Assembly: GCF_024343735.1 (NCBI RefSeq)
Contig: NZ_RJUE01000002.1
Span: 124,001-188,000, forward strand
DNA from: Lacihabitans sp. CCS-44
GTDB lineage: Bacteria > Bacteroidota > Bacteroidia > Cytophagales > Spirosomataceae
Direction of reading: 5' to 3'
Length of the DNA stretch: 64,000 bases
The position numbers were made by a program, and so were the translations under genes. Positions 34,336-42,816 of this stretch are shown here, piece after piece (within the stretch, counting starts at the first letter, position 1; each line of letters begins with the position of its first letter). The notes below the pieces were generated by a model. That model did not search any database and was not told the origin of the DNA. It saw only the letters and a program-made list of their open reading frames with translations.

Positions 34336-35745
34336 TTTTCTAGGAGGATGGGTTTTTATGTTAAGAAATATACCTGTAGTTAACAATTTTACATTTCCAA
34401 AACCGACATTTTTAACAGGTATTTTTACAAAAGGCTCTACTTGAACACTCAATAAATTGTTGAGTCTTCGTTCCAAACCTAAAGACATATTTATTACACC
34501 AGCACCAAAAAAACCTGTGCTTCCTTCCCATTTACGCCATTTGAGGTTCGGATCGGCGTCGTTTTCGTACCAATATTCATATTTTTCGTTCATCATTTTG
34601 TAGTTGGTGACACCCAAAGAAGTGTAAAGCTTATTGGGACCCTTTTCTAACAATTGATAGGACAATGAAACAGGAATATCTAACATTTTGCAGGTTGCGG
34701 TTACTTCTTTTAGTGGAGACGACGGTTTTCCCCATTTTAATGGCCAAACGTAGTCTTCTGGATAAGCATCGTACAATTTTAGGGATTGTATTATGCCTGT
34801 CCTAAAAGTCAGTTTTTGGGATATTTTAAAATCTAAAATCAATTGGAAGTTATGTCCCATTTGCCCAAAAGTACTGGTATTTACTTTGCTGTAGTCTGGT
34901 GAAAATCCAAGATTGAAAGCCAGCCTTTCAAGAATCCTCGTTTTTTCTGTAAGTTTTGCTCCTGAAATATCATTTGTTTCAGTCTGACTCACTAGAGGCT
35001 CCGATTTTGCGGTTAGTACAATGACAGTATCTTCAGAGAAATAAGTTTCTGCAAGTTTGGTTTCCTTATTGACAGACACCATTTCTTTGGCTTCTACATT
35101 TACACTTGATACGGGTTTTTTCTCGGTTATAGCTAAATCAGTTTTTTCTGTAGATAATTGAATTTCTGTTTTCTGAATTACAGCGTTTTCAGTCACTGAC
35201 TTTTTCGAAATTAACTGTTGTTGATTTATTACTTTTTTATCGTTTTGACTCTCTTTGTCGGCTTCGGTTTTTCTTTTTACTATATCTTGTTTTTGAGTAT
35301 TTTGAGAGACTTTTTCAGATAATATGCTTGAAGTTTTTGAGATGTTGATCTGCGTTTTCGCTACAATTTCAGCTGTATTTTGCTTCCTATCTAAGTCACT
35401 TGCTTTAATAGCCTGCTTTTGGGCTTTGTTTTGTATGTCGGCAACATTCTTTTTGTTTTCTATTTCTTCTGATACTTTTGAGTTTCTCTTTTTAATATCA
35501 GCTGTTTTGATTTCAAGGTTTTCTTTCTTAAAATATCCGATAGAAATAATTCCAAGAGTACTAAAAATGAGTACCGCAGCAGCCGACCTCCAAAATATCA
35601 AAAAGCGTCTTTTACGATTCTCTTCTTCCAGTTTTTCTTCCATGGCTGGCCAGGCTGCAGGCCATAGTTCTTCAGTTCTTTCGAAAGATTGATCTTTGAA
35701 AAAATCGTCAAATTCTTGGTCTGATATGTTGTTCCAATCCTTCAT
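34318..35745 (-). CDS. anti-sigma-like protein fused to a predicted outer-membrane barrel
   Basis: A 475-residue protein with an unusual layout. Residues 1-47 are cytoplasmic and acidic, with a WPAMEEKLEEE helix like the N-domains of Bacteroidota anti-sigma factors. One membrane helix is at about 50-71. Residues 72-272 are a Lys/Gln/Glu/Ser/Thr-rich linker without hydrophobic core. Residues 275-475 alternate polar and hydrophobic strands (LAFNLGFSPDY, FQLILDFKISQKLTFRTGII, LSVQVEPFVKIPV) typical of small porin-like barrels. The start overlaps the sigma gene stop by 4 bp. It probably binds the ECF sigma factor at the inner membrane while its barrel sits in the outer membrane. No metal-binding zinc-finger anti-sigma motif is present. 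Confidence 0.65.
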   Translation of the reverse strand: MKDWNNISDQEFDDFFKDQSFERTEELWPAAWPAMEEKLEEENRKRRFLIFWRSAAAVLIFSTLGIISIGYFKKENLEIKTADIKKRNSKVSEEIENKKNVADIQNKAQKQAIKASDLDRKQNTAEIVAKTQINISKTSSILSEKVSQNTQKQDIVKRKTEADKESQNDKKVINQQQLISKKSVTENAVIQKTEIQLSTEKTDLAITEKKPVSSVNVEAKEMVSVNKETKLAETYFSEDTVIVLTAKSEPLVSQTETNDISGAKLTEKTRILERLAFNLGFSPDYSKVNTSTFGQMGHNFQLILDFKISQKLTFRTGIIQSLKLYDAYPEDYVWPLKWGKPSSPLKEVTATCKMLDIPVSLSYQLLEKGPNKLYTSLGVTNYKMMNEKYEYWYENDADPNLKWRKWEGSTGFFGAGVINMSLGLERRLNNLLSVQVEPFVKIPVKNVGFGNVKLLTTGIFLNIKTHPPRKKMQPK

Positions 35746-36311
35746 TTTTGTTGTATTTTGTGGGAGTCGATTTTGCTCAAAAAATTCCTCAGCATTTCTC
35801 TTGCTCTTGACAAATTGGACTTCGAAGTCCCCACAGAAATGTTCATCATTTTGGCTATTTCGTCGTGCGTATAGCCCTCTATTACGTAAAGATTAAAGTT
35901 TAATTGATAGTTTTTGGGTAGTTTTTTGGTCACTTGCAGGAGCTCTTCATAGCCCATTTTTTGCAAAGGAGTGACTTCATCATTTTGATAAGAGTAAACA
36001 CTCTCTATATCAAGATGATTATAGTGCTTGTTTTGGCTGCGATATGCGTCTATTGCTGTATTAACCACTATTCTTTTTAGCCAAACACCGAATGGCCTCG
36101 TAAAGTCATACGTGTTTATTTTTAAAAATACTTTTAGGAATGCATCATTCAAAATCTCCAGAGCCTCGTCTTTGGTTTTAGAATAACGCAAACATATATT
36201 CATCGCAAACCCGAAGTATTGCTTATATAGCAATTCTTGACTCTTTCTGTCTGACTTCAGACATCCTTCGAGCAAGTGCCTGAAATTTTCAGACTCCGGT
36301 ATTGGATTCAT
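35742..36311 (-). CDS. ECF-type RNA polymerase sigma factor
   Basis: A 189-residue sigma-70 family factor with regions 2 and 4 only, as in the ECF group. Region 2 has LLYKQYFGFAMNICLRYSKTKDEALEILNDAFLKVF and a -10 recognition segment FGVWLKRIVVNTAIDAYR. Region 4 (about 115-180) has NLYVIEGYTHDEIAKMMNISVGTSKSNLSRAREMLR, the -35-binding helix-turn-helix. The next gene, an anti-sigma-like protein, starts within its last 4 bp. The motif at 36326-36356 lies just before the start and recurs before the Rieske gene, pointing to self-activation. Confidence 0.93.
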   Translation of the reverse strand: MNPIPESENFRHLLEGCLKSDRKSQELLYKQYFGFAMNICLRYSKTKDEALEILNDAFLKVFLKINTYDFTRPFGVWLKRIVVNTAIDAYRSQNKHYNHLDIESVYSYQNDEVTPLQKMGYEELLQVTKKLPKNYQLNFNLYVIEGYTHDEIAKMMNISVGTSKSNLSRAREMLRNFLSKIDSHKIQQK

Positions 36312-36325
36312 AATACATTAATAGT

Positions 36326-36356
36326 TACGGAGTAGAATAGTAATGGGTTGCATTTT
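36326..36356 (-). promoter_or_regulatory. predicted autoregulated ECF promoter before the sigma gene
   Basis: Minus-strand AAAATGCAACC (36356-36346), a 15-bp spacer, and CCGTA (36330-36326): the same blocks and spacing as at 34305-34335. The -10 block is only 15 nt from the sigma ATG, so the transcript would be nearly leaderless. Confidence 0.55.
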
Positions 36357-36453
36357 CCGTAAGACCAATGTAGTTACATTAATTAGCAATTCCAAACAAT
36401 GTACTCATTTAATAGGTTATTGCGTGGTTTTTATACTGCTTTGACTATCTAAA

Positions 36454-37809
36454 CTACAAGAATCTATTGAGTTTTAGCTTAGATACATCAAAAGAATTAG
36501 TTGACCATTTTTCTGAAATAACCAGTGCCGCACCCAAAGCCGAAGCCTGTGCAACCTCAGATGCATATACTTCTGAGTTGAAAAAAGCTTCAGAAAGAAG
36601 ATTCATAAATATGGGATTTTTTGAAAATCCGCCATCAACAAATATTTTTTTCGGTGTGTTTTTTCCAAAAACCAACTTAGTAGAAGCCACCTGCTGGGCC
36701 ACCAAGTCCATAATAAACTGATGATAAGCCTGTTCGAAGCTTTTGAATTGGTTGAGGTTTCGTTCTACAAACGGGCATTCACGAAGTTGACCTAGGTCTG
36801 TTTTGTCAGGAGTGGCCTGTACATGCGTTTTTCTTAATATTTGAATGATTTTATAATCAAACTTTACGTTTTTGTAGTATTCCGAATCCACCTCAAAATA
36901 GCTGGAAAGATGTTTAATTTGTCTTTCGTGTTCATTGCCCGAAAACAATCGTGAAGCTCTAACGGATTTGCCTTCATAGCTCAGAAAGTTGAGGCAGTCG
37001 CTTTCAAGTTCTCGCTGACTCAGTGGTTCTTCGTTGAAAGGATTTATGCTGATACACCAAGTGCCTGTTGAAATTAGTACAAAAGGCTCTTTGATGGTTT
37101 TCAGGTATGGAACCAAGGCTGACGAGCTATCATGGATACCTGGGCCAATAGGTATTCCGTCTTTGACAATCGCTTGCTTGGCCGATACTGAGCTCAATAA
37201 GCCCGATTCAAGATGCTCTGCGTGAAGCCATTGGTGATAAGCCTGTTTGGTAAAGTCCCACATAGCGGTATGGCATCCCACGCTAGTAAATTCCGACTGT
37301 GGAATTTGACTGAATACAAAACTCAAATATTGCGGAAAGTGAAGGCTGTATTTGGTGTTTTTGAAAACTTCAGTTTTTTTGTATTTGAGCCAATACAACT
37401 GCATGCCAGAATTCAACATACCCAAGTCAGGCGAAGCTGTATTACTAAAGAATTCATTCAATGGGCCATATTTTTCTTCAAAAGTCTTTTTGAGTTCTTT
37501 GGGAAAGGCCTTCAGGTAGTTGTACAAAGGAGCTATTGGGTTTCCTTGGTGGTCTAGATGAACCAAACTTGCTCCGTAGCCTGAAAAATTTAGGCCTTTG
37601 ATACTAAACTGAGGGTTATTTTTTACTTGCTCAAACTCCGATTTCAGCCAGTTGGTCAGAGAAAACAGATCGTCACATGCTTCGCCATCGTCGTCGAGTA
37701 TTTCGGGAAATGATGTTTGTTTTTCATAAACTACCTCATAACTTTCATTAAAAGCCAATATTTTCTTATTGGTTTTGCCGATGTCAAATACAACACAAAT
37801 GTTCTGCAT
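36454..37809 (-). CDS. FGGY-family carbohydrate kinase (rhamnulokinase-like)
   Basis: A 451-residue sugar kinase when started at MQNICVVFDIGKTNKK; an ATG 8 codons upstream gives a less natural N-terminus. The phosphate-1 loop DIGKTNKK lies at the start, a GIHDSSSALVPYL segment at mid-length, and the adenosine-region motif FVDGGFSKNPIFMNLL near residue 400. FGGY kinases phosphorylate sugars such as L-rhamnulose, L-fuculose, xylulose or glycerol. This short form is common in Bacteroidota, often close to deoxysugar genes. No isomerase or aldolase is nearby, so the substrate is uncertain. Confidence 0.82.
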   Translation of the reverse strand: MQNICVVFDIGKTNKKILAFNESYEVVYEKQTSFPEILDDDGEACDDLFSLTNWLKSEFEQVKNNPQFSIKGLNFSGYGASLVHLDHQGNPIAPLYNYLKAFPKELKKTFEEKYGPLNEFFSNTASPDLGMLNSGMQLYWLKYKKTEVFKNTKYSLHFPQYLSFVFSQIPQSEFTSVGCHTAMWDFTKQAYHQWLHAEHLESGLLSSVSAKQAIVKDGIPIGPGIHDSSSALVPYLKTIKEPFVLISTGTWCISINPFNEEPLSQRELESDCLNFLSYEGKSVRASRLFSGNEHERQIKHLSSYFEVDSEYYKNVKFDYKIIQILRKTHVQATPDKTDLGQLRECPFVERNLNQFKSFEQAYHQFIMDLVAQQVASTKLVFGKNTPKKIFVDGGFSKNPIFMNLLSEAFFNSEVYASEVAQASALGAALVISEKWSTNSFDVSKLKLNRFL

Positions 37810-37962
37810 ATAATTTTTTAAACTTTCTTTCAAAAAAACTTCACAAGATACAAAAATGCGAAAAACTATTCCTAATAGTCACCTTGACTCTCGTGTTTTG
37901 TCGGTAATTGGTTTTTTATATTTCAAAAGCTCGTGAGGCTTGTGATATTTTTGTGAAAATAA

Positions 37963-39069
37963 TCAAAGAAATTTAATACAAACAGGCATCGAAATATTTA
38001 TTTCTTTTCCTGTGTTTTTTAGTAAGCCTGTGGCTGCATTTCTCTCGAAAATAACGATATTGTCGGTGTTTTGGTTAGCCACGAATACATATTTGCCATC
38101 AGGCGAAATTCCGAAGTTTCTTGGTACTTTTCCACCGACTGGCGTTTGGCTCAATTGGCTGAGTTTGCCTGTTTTCGGGTCAACTGAAAACGTAACAATG
38201 GTATCATAAAACCGATTTGAGCCATAAAGAAACTTTCCGTCTGGCGAAATGTGTATATCAGCACAAGAGTTATTTCCAGTAAAATCTGTCGGAAGCGTAC
38301 TGACTTCTTCCACCGTTTTGAGTAAACCATTTTTATATGAAAACAAAGTGACTTTGCCTGTGAGCTCTTGTATAACATAGGCATAGGGTAAACTCGGATG
38401 AAAAGCAAAATGACGAGGGCCTGAGCCAGCTGTGAGTTTTATTCTTTGGACTTCTTTTAGCCTTCCCATTTTGGCATCGAAAGCATAGTTTACAACCTCA
38501 TCAATACCCAAATCAGCCACAAAGAGGTTTTTATTATCCGGCGAAATATTCACTGAGTGCACATGCGGTTTTTCTTGCCGGTCTTTGTTTGGGCCTTTGC
38601 CTGTATGTTGGATGGTTTGTATTGGTTCACCAACTGTTCCGTTTGGCATTACAGGCAAAACACCCAAACTTCCGCCCGTATAATTTCCAGTAAAAATCCA
38701 TTTTCCAGTTTTATCCAAAGCAATATGGCAAGGGTGTGCTCCTCCTGAATTTACAATATTTGAATGTTTAAATTCACCAGTCGCCTGATTGAATTTTAGG
38801 GCTTGTACACTGCCACCGTCTGTTTCGCAAACAGCGTAAATATGTTTTTTGTCTTTAGAAACGTCCAAAAACGATGGGTTATCTATTTTATCAGAATGGC
38901 TGACAATCGTTGATTTTAGAGAATTTTTATCAATTGTAACATAATAGACTCCTTCAGAGGTTTTCTGGGTGTAAGTTCCGACCAATATTTTGTAAGTATT
39001 GCTTTTTTGGGCAAAAGATTGTCCCATAATCAGTAGGGTCAAAACAATAAGATTAAGTGCTTTTTTCAT
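37963..39069 (-). CDS. secreted lactonase, seven-bladed propeller (6-phosphogluconolactonase-like family)
   Basis: A 368-residue protein of the lactonase family (PF10282) with a signal peptide (ALNLIVLTLLIMGQSFAQ). Repeated blade motifs such as VSKDKKHIYAVCE, NISPDNKNLFVADLG and GISPDGKYVFVANQNTDNI mark the propeller. HPCHIALDKTGKWIFTGNY and GSGPRHFAFHPSLPYAYVIQEL are the conserved His/Arg segments. A cytoplasmic member, Pgl/YbhE, hydrolyses 6-phosphogluconolactone. The signal peptide means this one works in the periplasm or outside, so a different lactone is likely. Its ATG directly follows the stop of the SGNH hydrolase gene. Confidence 0.85.
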   Translation of the reverse strand: MKKALNLIVLTLLIMGQSFAQKSNTYKILVGTYTQKTSEGVYYVTIDKNSLKSTIVSHSDKIDNPSFLDVSKDKKHIYAVCETDGGSVQALKFNQATGEFKHSNIVNSGGAHPCHIALDKTGKWIFTGNYTGGSLGVLPVMPNGTVGEPIQTIQHTGKGPNKDRQEKPHVHSVNISPDNKNLFVADLGIDEVVNYAFDAKMGRLKEVQRIKLTAGSGPRHFAFHPSLPYAYVIQELTGKVTLFSYKNGLLKTVEEVSTLPTDFTGNNSCADIHISPDGKFLYGSNRFYDTIVTFSVDPKTGKLSQLSQTPVGGKVPRNFGISPDGKYVFVANQNTDNIVIFERNAATGLLKNTGKEINISMPVCIKFL

Positions 39070-39750
39070 TTATTTTAAGGTCTCGTTTAGTTTTTTCTTA
39101 ATTATAGATGCCCATACATCGTATCCTTTTTGGGTTTGATGGAGTTTGTCTGCAATGAAATATTCGTCAATAGGCAAACCATCTGCACCGAGGTAATGAG
39201 CTTCGGTTTCTATAAATTGCAAGTTCTTTTTGGTTTTACAGTAAGCCTGAATTAGGGCGTTGGCCTCTCGTATTTTCGGCCAAGCTTGCCAACGGGACTT
39301 GGTGGGTGTAAATGCAACAAAATAAATTGGCTGATTTTTGTACTTTTTCCGTACAATTTTTTCGAGAGTCTTAAACATACCCAGTACTTCTCGAGGAGTT
39401 TTGTCTTCTTTACCACCCGTTATGTCGTTGGCCACATAAACTACTAAAGCCCTGAATTGATGCGGATAAACTATGCGTTTGGCATAAACCAATAAATCCG
39501 TAAATTTTGCTCCACCATAACCTCTCTGAATAGCTGGATAGGGAGCCATGTCCTTGTCAATATTTTTCCAAAGCCTAATACTCGAACTCCCGATGTAAAG
39601 AATTGCATTTTCAGGATCTTTTTCGGTCTTGTCTTTGGCTTCGAGTTTCTGTATTTCGGGTTCCCAACTTTTTGCCGCTTCCTGAAACTTTCGAGTGGGC
39701 GAGCAGGAGAGGAGGACATAAGAGAGGATGATAAAAATGAAATTCTTCAT
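39070..39750 (-). CDS. SGNH/GDSL hydrolase lipoprotein
   Basis: A 226-residue product from MKNFIFIILSYVLLSC, a lipoprotein signal with lipobox LLSC; a longer ATG start 10 codons upstream would bury the signal. Block I is ILYIGSSSIRLW (Gly54, with Ser56 the likely nucleophile; Ser replaces the usual Asp). Block III is VYVANDITGG, and block V is DKLHQTQKGYDVW with the catalytic Asp and His. Family members remove acyl or acetyl esters from carbohydrates or lipids. It is upstream of the secreted lactonase with no spacer between them, and the two may act on the same sugar derivative. Confidence 0.87.
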   Translation of the reverse strand: MKNFIFIILSYVLLSCSPTRKFQEAAKSWEPEIQKLEAKDKTEKDPENAILYIGSSSIRLWKNIDKDMAPYPAIQRGYGGAKFTDLLVYAKRIVYPHQFRALVVYVANDITGGKEDKTPREVLGMFKTLEKIVRKKYKNQPIYFVAFTPTKSRWQAWPKIREANALIQAYCKTKKNLQFIETEAHYLGADGLPIDEYFIADKLHQTQKGYDVWASIIKKKLNETLK

Positions 39751-39839
39751 AATTTGAGAAAGGTTGAATTTGAACCGCAATTTAGGAAGAATTTTGGTAA
39801 ATTATTTATGGCTATTTTGGTATTTTAGCATCTATTCAC

Positions 39840-40919
39840 TCAAAAAGCCTCGCCCACTGTAGCATAAAAATTGCCGGAAGTGTAGGGAGAAAGGGCATAG
39901 TCAAGTCGCAAATTCAGATGATTTTTGGTGGCTATTCTTAACCCGGCTCCATAGGTGTATTTTGGATATTTTAGCCTTAGGAGATCGTTGTTGTCTCCAA
40001 GAAACGCCATAGAGCCAAAACCCACTACCCCAAACATTTTCCATATTTCTTGTCTGATTTCGGTTTGAACAATCATGGCATTTTTATCTCTAAAATAACC
40101 TTCATAAATACCTCGCATTTTTTGTTGACCTCCCAAGTAAGCCATTTGGTTGAATGGGACATCGCCAATGTTGGAAGTCGCAATGATTTGTTTGGCAAAA
40201 ACAGTCTTCGGTCCGAAACTATTATAATGAGCCAAGTCGAGATTAATCTTGGTAAAGTTTCTGTTTGCTCCAAAAACTTTAGACGACGGTACAATATAAA
40301 ATTCACCAAAAATACCTTTTCTTGGATAAAAAACGGCATTTCGCGTATCCTTTAAAACGGATATTCCTAAGCCAATCGTTCTCGACTTGTCGCTTCCGTT
40401 TATTACGCCTGAACCCAATTCTCCGCCAGCTACTGTACCTGTTACATTGTAGTTTTCGAAGTTTAATCGGAGCCCCAAATAAGTAGATTTTTTGATTTGT
40501 TTTGCCGCCAAAAGCCGAACTCTGAAATAATCCGTATCATATTTTTCGTCGGGAACTCTATTTTCGCCAATACCACCGTAGAGATAGTTGAATCTGTACC
40601 ACCCATTTTCGGAGAAAAAGTAATATTTGTCGTTGTTGGTGAAAATTTTAAAGGGGAAAAACACCAAAATCTGTTTGTTTTGGGTAAATGTTGTGCCAAA
40701 AGTTATTTGAGACGGTTTGGCACCGATTGAATCTTTGGCAAACGAAAAACTTGCAGCACCTGCCACTCCACCACCCCAACGGGTTTCTGGAAGGCGAAAA
40801 ACAACTGGTAAAACCACTATGCTTTTATTACGAAATATTTTTTGTGTTGAATCTTTTTGCCCGAAGCTGCAATTACAAATTAATATCAATAGAACTATCA
40901 GAAATTTTGGCTTTTTCAT
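39840..40919 (-). CDS. BamA/TamA-family outer-membrane barrel without POTRA domains
   Basis: A 359-residue protein from MKKPKFLIVLLILICNCSFGQ, a signal peptide. The rest matches the bacterial surface antigen (D15) barrel: RLPETRWGGGVAGAASFSF, the mid-barrel RTIGLGISVLKDTRNAVFYPRKG and GGQQKMRGIYEGYF with its conserved RG turn, then a last strand ending NFYATVGEAF with a terminal Phe. The length fits a 16-strand barrel alone; no POTRA repeats are present. Such POTRA-less Omp85 proteins are found in Bacteroidota and have no settled function. It faces the cysS gene across a 140-nt gap. Confidence 0.83.
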   Translation of the reverse strand: MKKPKFLIVLLILICNCSFGQKDSTQKIFRNKSIVVLPVVFRLPETRWGGGVAGAASFSFAKDSIGAKPSQITFGTTFTQNKQILVFFPFKIFTNNDKYYFFSENGWYRFNYLYGGIGENRVPDEKYDTDYFRVRLLAAKQIKKSTYLGLRLNFENYNVTGTVAGGELGSGVINGSDKSRTIGLGISVLKDTRNAVFYPRKGIFGEFYIVPSSKVFGANRNFTKINLDLAHYNSFGPKTVFAKQIIATSNIGDVPFNQMAYLGGQQKMRGIYEGYFRDKNAMIVQTEIRQEIWKMFGVVGFGSMAFLGDNNDLLRLKYPKYTYGAGLRIATKNHLNLRLDYALSPYTSGNFYATVGEAF

Positions 40920-41027
40920 CAATGCTTTTCTTTGGCGTTTATGCAAATTTGGTAATAAATACGGACTGAAATTGTTTTATGGACGACACTTCCACAAAAA
41001 AAAAGATAAATATCAATTGAATAGAAT

Positions 41028-41035
41028 TATTTTTG
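41028..41035 (+). promoter_or_regulatory. possible -7 element for cysS (TATTTTTG)
   Basis: TATTTTTG fits TAnnTTTG, 25 nt before the cysS ATG at 41060. No TTTG lies at the expected upstream distance. Confidence 0.35.
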
Positions 41036-41059
41036 TGTTTAATACTCGAAAAAAAATAA

Positions 41060-42550
41060 ATGCAAACTCTGAAAATATACAATTCACTTACCAGACAGAA
41101 AGAAGTTTTTGAACCCATCGTAGCCAACCACGTGGGTATGTATGTTTGTGGTCCCACCGTTTACAACTTTGTACATCTGGGAAATGTTCGCACTTTTATG
41201 ACTTTCGATGTGCTTTACAGGTACTTAATTCATATTGGATACAAAGTTAGATATGTTAGAAACATCACCGATGTGGGGCATTTGGTTGGAGATGGCGATG
41301 AGGGCGAGGACAAGATTGGAAAAATGGCTAAGTTGGAGCAATTAGAACCCATGGAAATTGTTCAACGCTACACCAATGATTTTCACGATGTTTTGAAGTT
41401 GTTTAATTTTCTTCCGCCAAGTATTGAGCCATCAGCCACTGGTCATATGGTGGAGCAAATAGAAGCCGTTAAAGATTTGATAAATAAAGGATTGGCTTAT
41501 GAAGCCAATGGCTCGGTGTATTTCGATATCAACAAATACAATGAGGCGGGTAACAATTATGGAAAGCTTTCGGGTAGAATTTTGGAAGATTTGTTGAACG
41601 AAACCCGTGAATTGGACGGCCAGGCTGAAAAACGTAATCCACTTGATTTTGCTATTTGGAAAAAGGCTGCTCCAGAGCATATCATGCAATGGCCAAGTCC
41701 ATGGGGAATGGGATTTCCTGGCTGGCACTTGGAGTGTACTTGTATGAGTGCCAAGTATTTGGGCAAACAATTTGATATTCATGGCGGAGGAATGGATTTG
41801 AAATTTCCGCATCATGAATGTGAAATAGCCCAAGGAACTGGCCTAACAGGCGTAGAACCAGTGAAATATTGGATGCACTCTAACATGCTCACGGTTAACG
41901 GACAAAAAATGTCTAAATCCTTGGGCAATAGCTTTTTACCTGCCGAATTAATTACTGGTAATCACCCACTTTTGGAACAAGCCTACAGCCCAATGACTGT
42001 TCGTTTCTTTATGTTGCAGTCACAGTATCGTTCTACTTTGGATTTTTCGAACGACGCACTTAAGGCTGCTCAAAAAGGCTATAGAAGACTAATAAACGGC
42101 TTGAGAGTTTCTAAAAATCTTGAATTTGTGGCAAACGATGAGGTTGCCATTGATGAAAAAAAGAAAGCCGAAATAGAGAAATCAATTGAGGGTTTTTACG
42201 AAGCCTTGAATGATGACCTTAATACTGCAGTGGCTATTGCTCAGTTATTTACGTTGCTGAAGTACGTAAACATGATTTACATGAATCAGCTTCAGCCATC
42301 GGCTATTGGAGAAGATACTTTTGAAAAATTAAAGGCTAAATTTGTTGATTTTATTGAGAATATTCTAGGACTCGAAGAAGAAAAACCAACGAATGATGAA
42401 GCCGTTATCCAAGGTATGTTAGAACTCTATCGCGATCACAAAGCCAAACAAGAATACGATAAAGTAGACCAAATCAGGACTTACTTCAAAGCCAACAGCA
42501 TGAGCATCAAAGATATGAAGCACAAGATTGACTGGGCTTGGGAGGAGTAG
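41060..42550 (+). CDS. cysS: cysteinyl-tRNA synthetase
   Basis: A 496-residue class I aminoacyl-tRNA synthetase of normal length. The HIGH-type signature is VYNFVHLGNVRTF (HLGN) just after the zinc-ligand Cys of VCGPTVYN. Further conserved parts are GMGFPGWHLECT, DIHGGGMDLKFPHHECE and the KMSKS loop (NGQKMSKSLGNS) near residue 280. The C-terminal helical domain (RDHKAKQEYDKVDQIRTYF) fits the anticodon-binding region. It charges tRNA-Cys in the cytoplasm. The gene is transcribed alone; the downstream gap has no clear terminator. Confidence 0.98.
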   Translation: MQTLKIYNSLTRQKEVFEPIVANHVGMYVCGPTVYNFVHLGNVRTFMTFDVLYRYLIHIGYKVRYVRNITDVGHLVGDGDEGEDKIGKMAKLEQLEPMEIVQRYTNDFHDVLKLFNFLPPSIEPSATGHMVEQIEAVKDLINKGLAYEANGSVYFDINKYNEAGNNYGKLSGRILEDLLNETRELDGQAEKRNPLDFAIWKKAAPEHIMQWPSPWGMGFPGWHLECTCMSAKYLGKQFDIHGGGMDLKFPHHECEIAQGTGLTGVEPVKYWMHSNMLTVNGQKMSKSLGNSFLPAELITGNHPLLEQAYSPMTVRFFMLQSQYRSTLDFSNDALKAAQKGYRRLINGLRVSKNLEFVANDEVAIDEKKKAEIEKSIEGFYEALNDDLNTAVAIAQLFTLLKYVNMIYMNQLQPSAIGEDTFEKLKAKFVDFIENILGLEEEKPTNDEAVIQGMLELYRDHKAKQEYDKVDQIRTYFKANSMSIKDMKHKIDWAWEE

Positions 42551-42816
42551 AGCTTGGGAATTTATTTTTCAACCATTAAAAATAATAAATTGACATTTGA
42601 GATCTCCAGTTTCGTTTTTTGGAGTATTTTACTCGAGTTAATTTTGGTTGATTTAAAGATTTCTGGATAAAAGTGATTTATAAAGATGAATTTTGGTTAA
42701 AATTGCTTTTGTAATTTGATACTTACAGCAAATAATTGTGACAAATAATTGAAAATGTCTGTCTTTTGAGAATATAAAATGAACTTCAATTCAATATTAA
42801 ACTAACCCTATAACCT

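Noticed and set aside
40717-41112. 131-residue plus-strand frame across the barrel gene and cysS start
   Set aside because: It is antisense to the BamA-like gene and out of frame with cysS; no promoter or family support.
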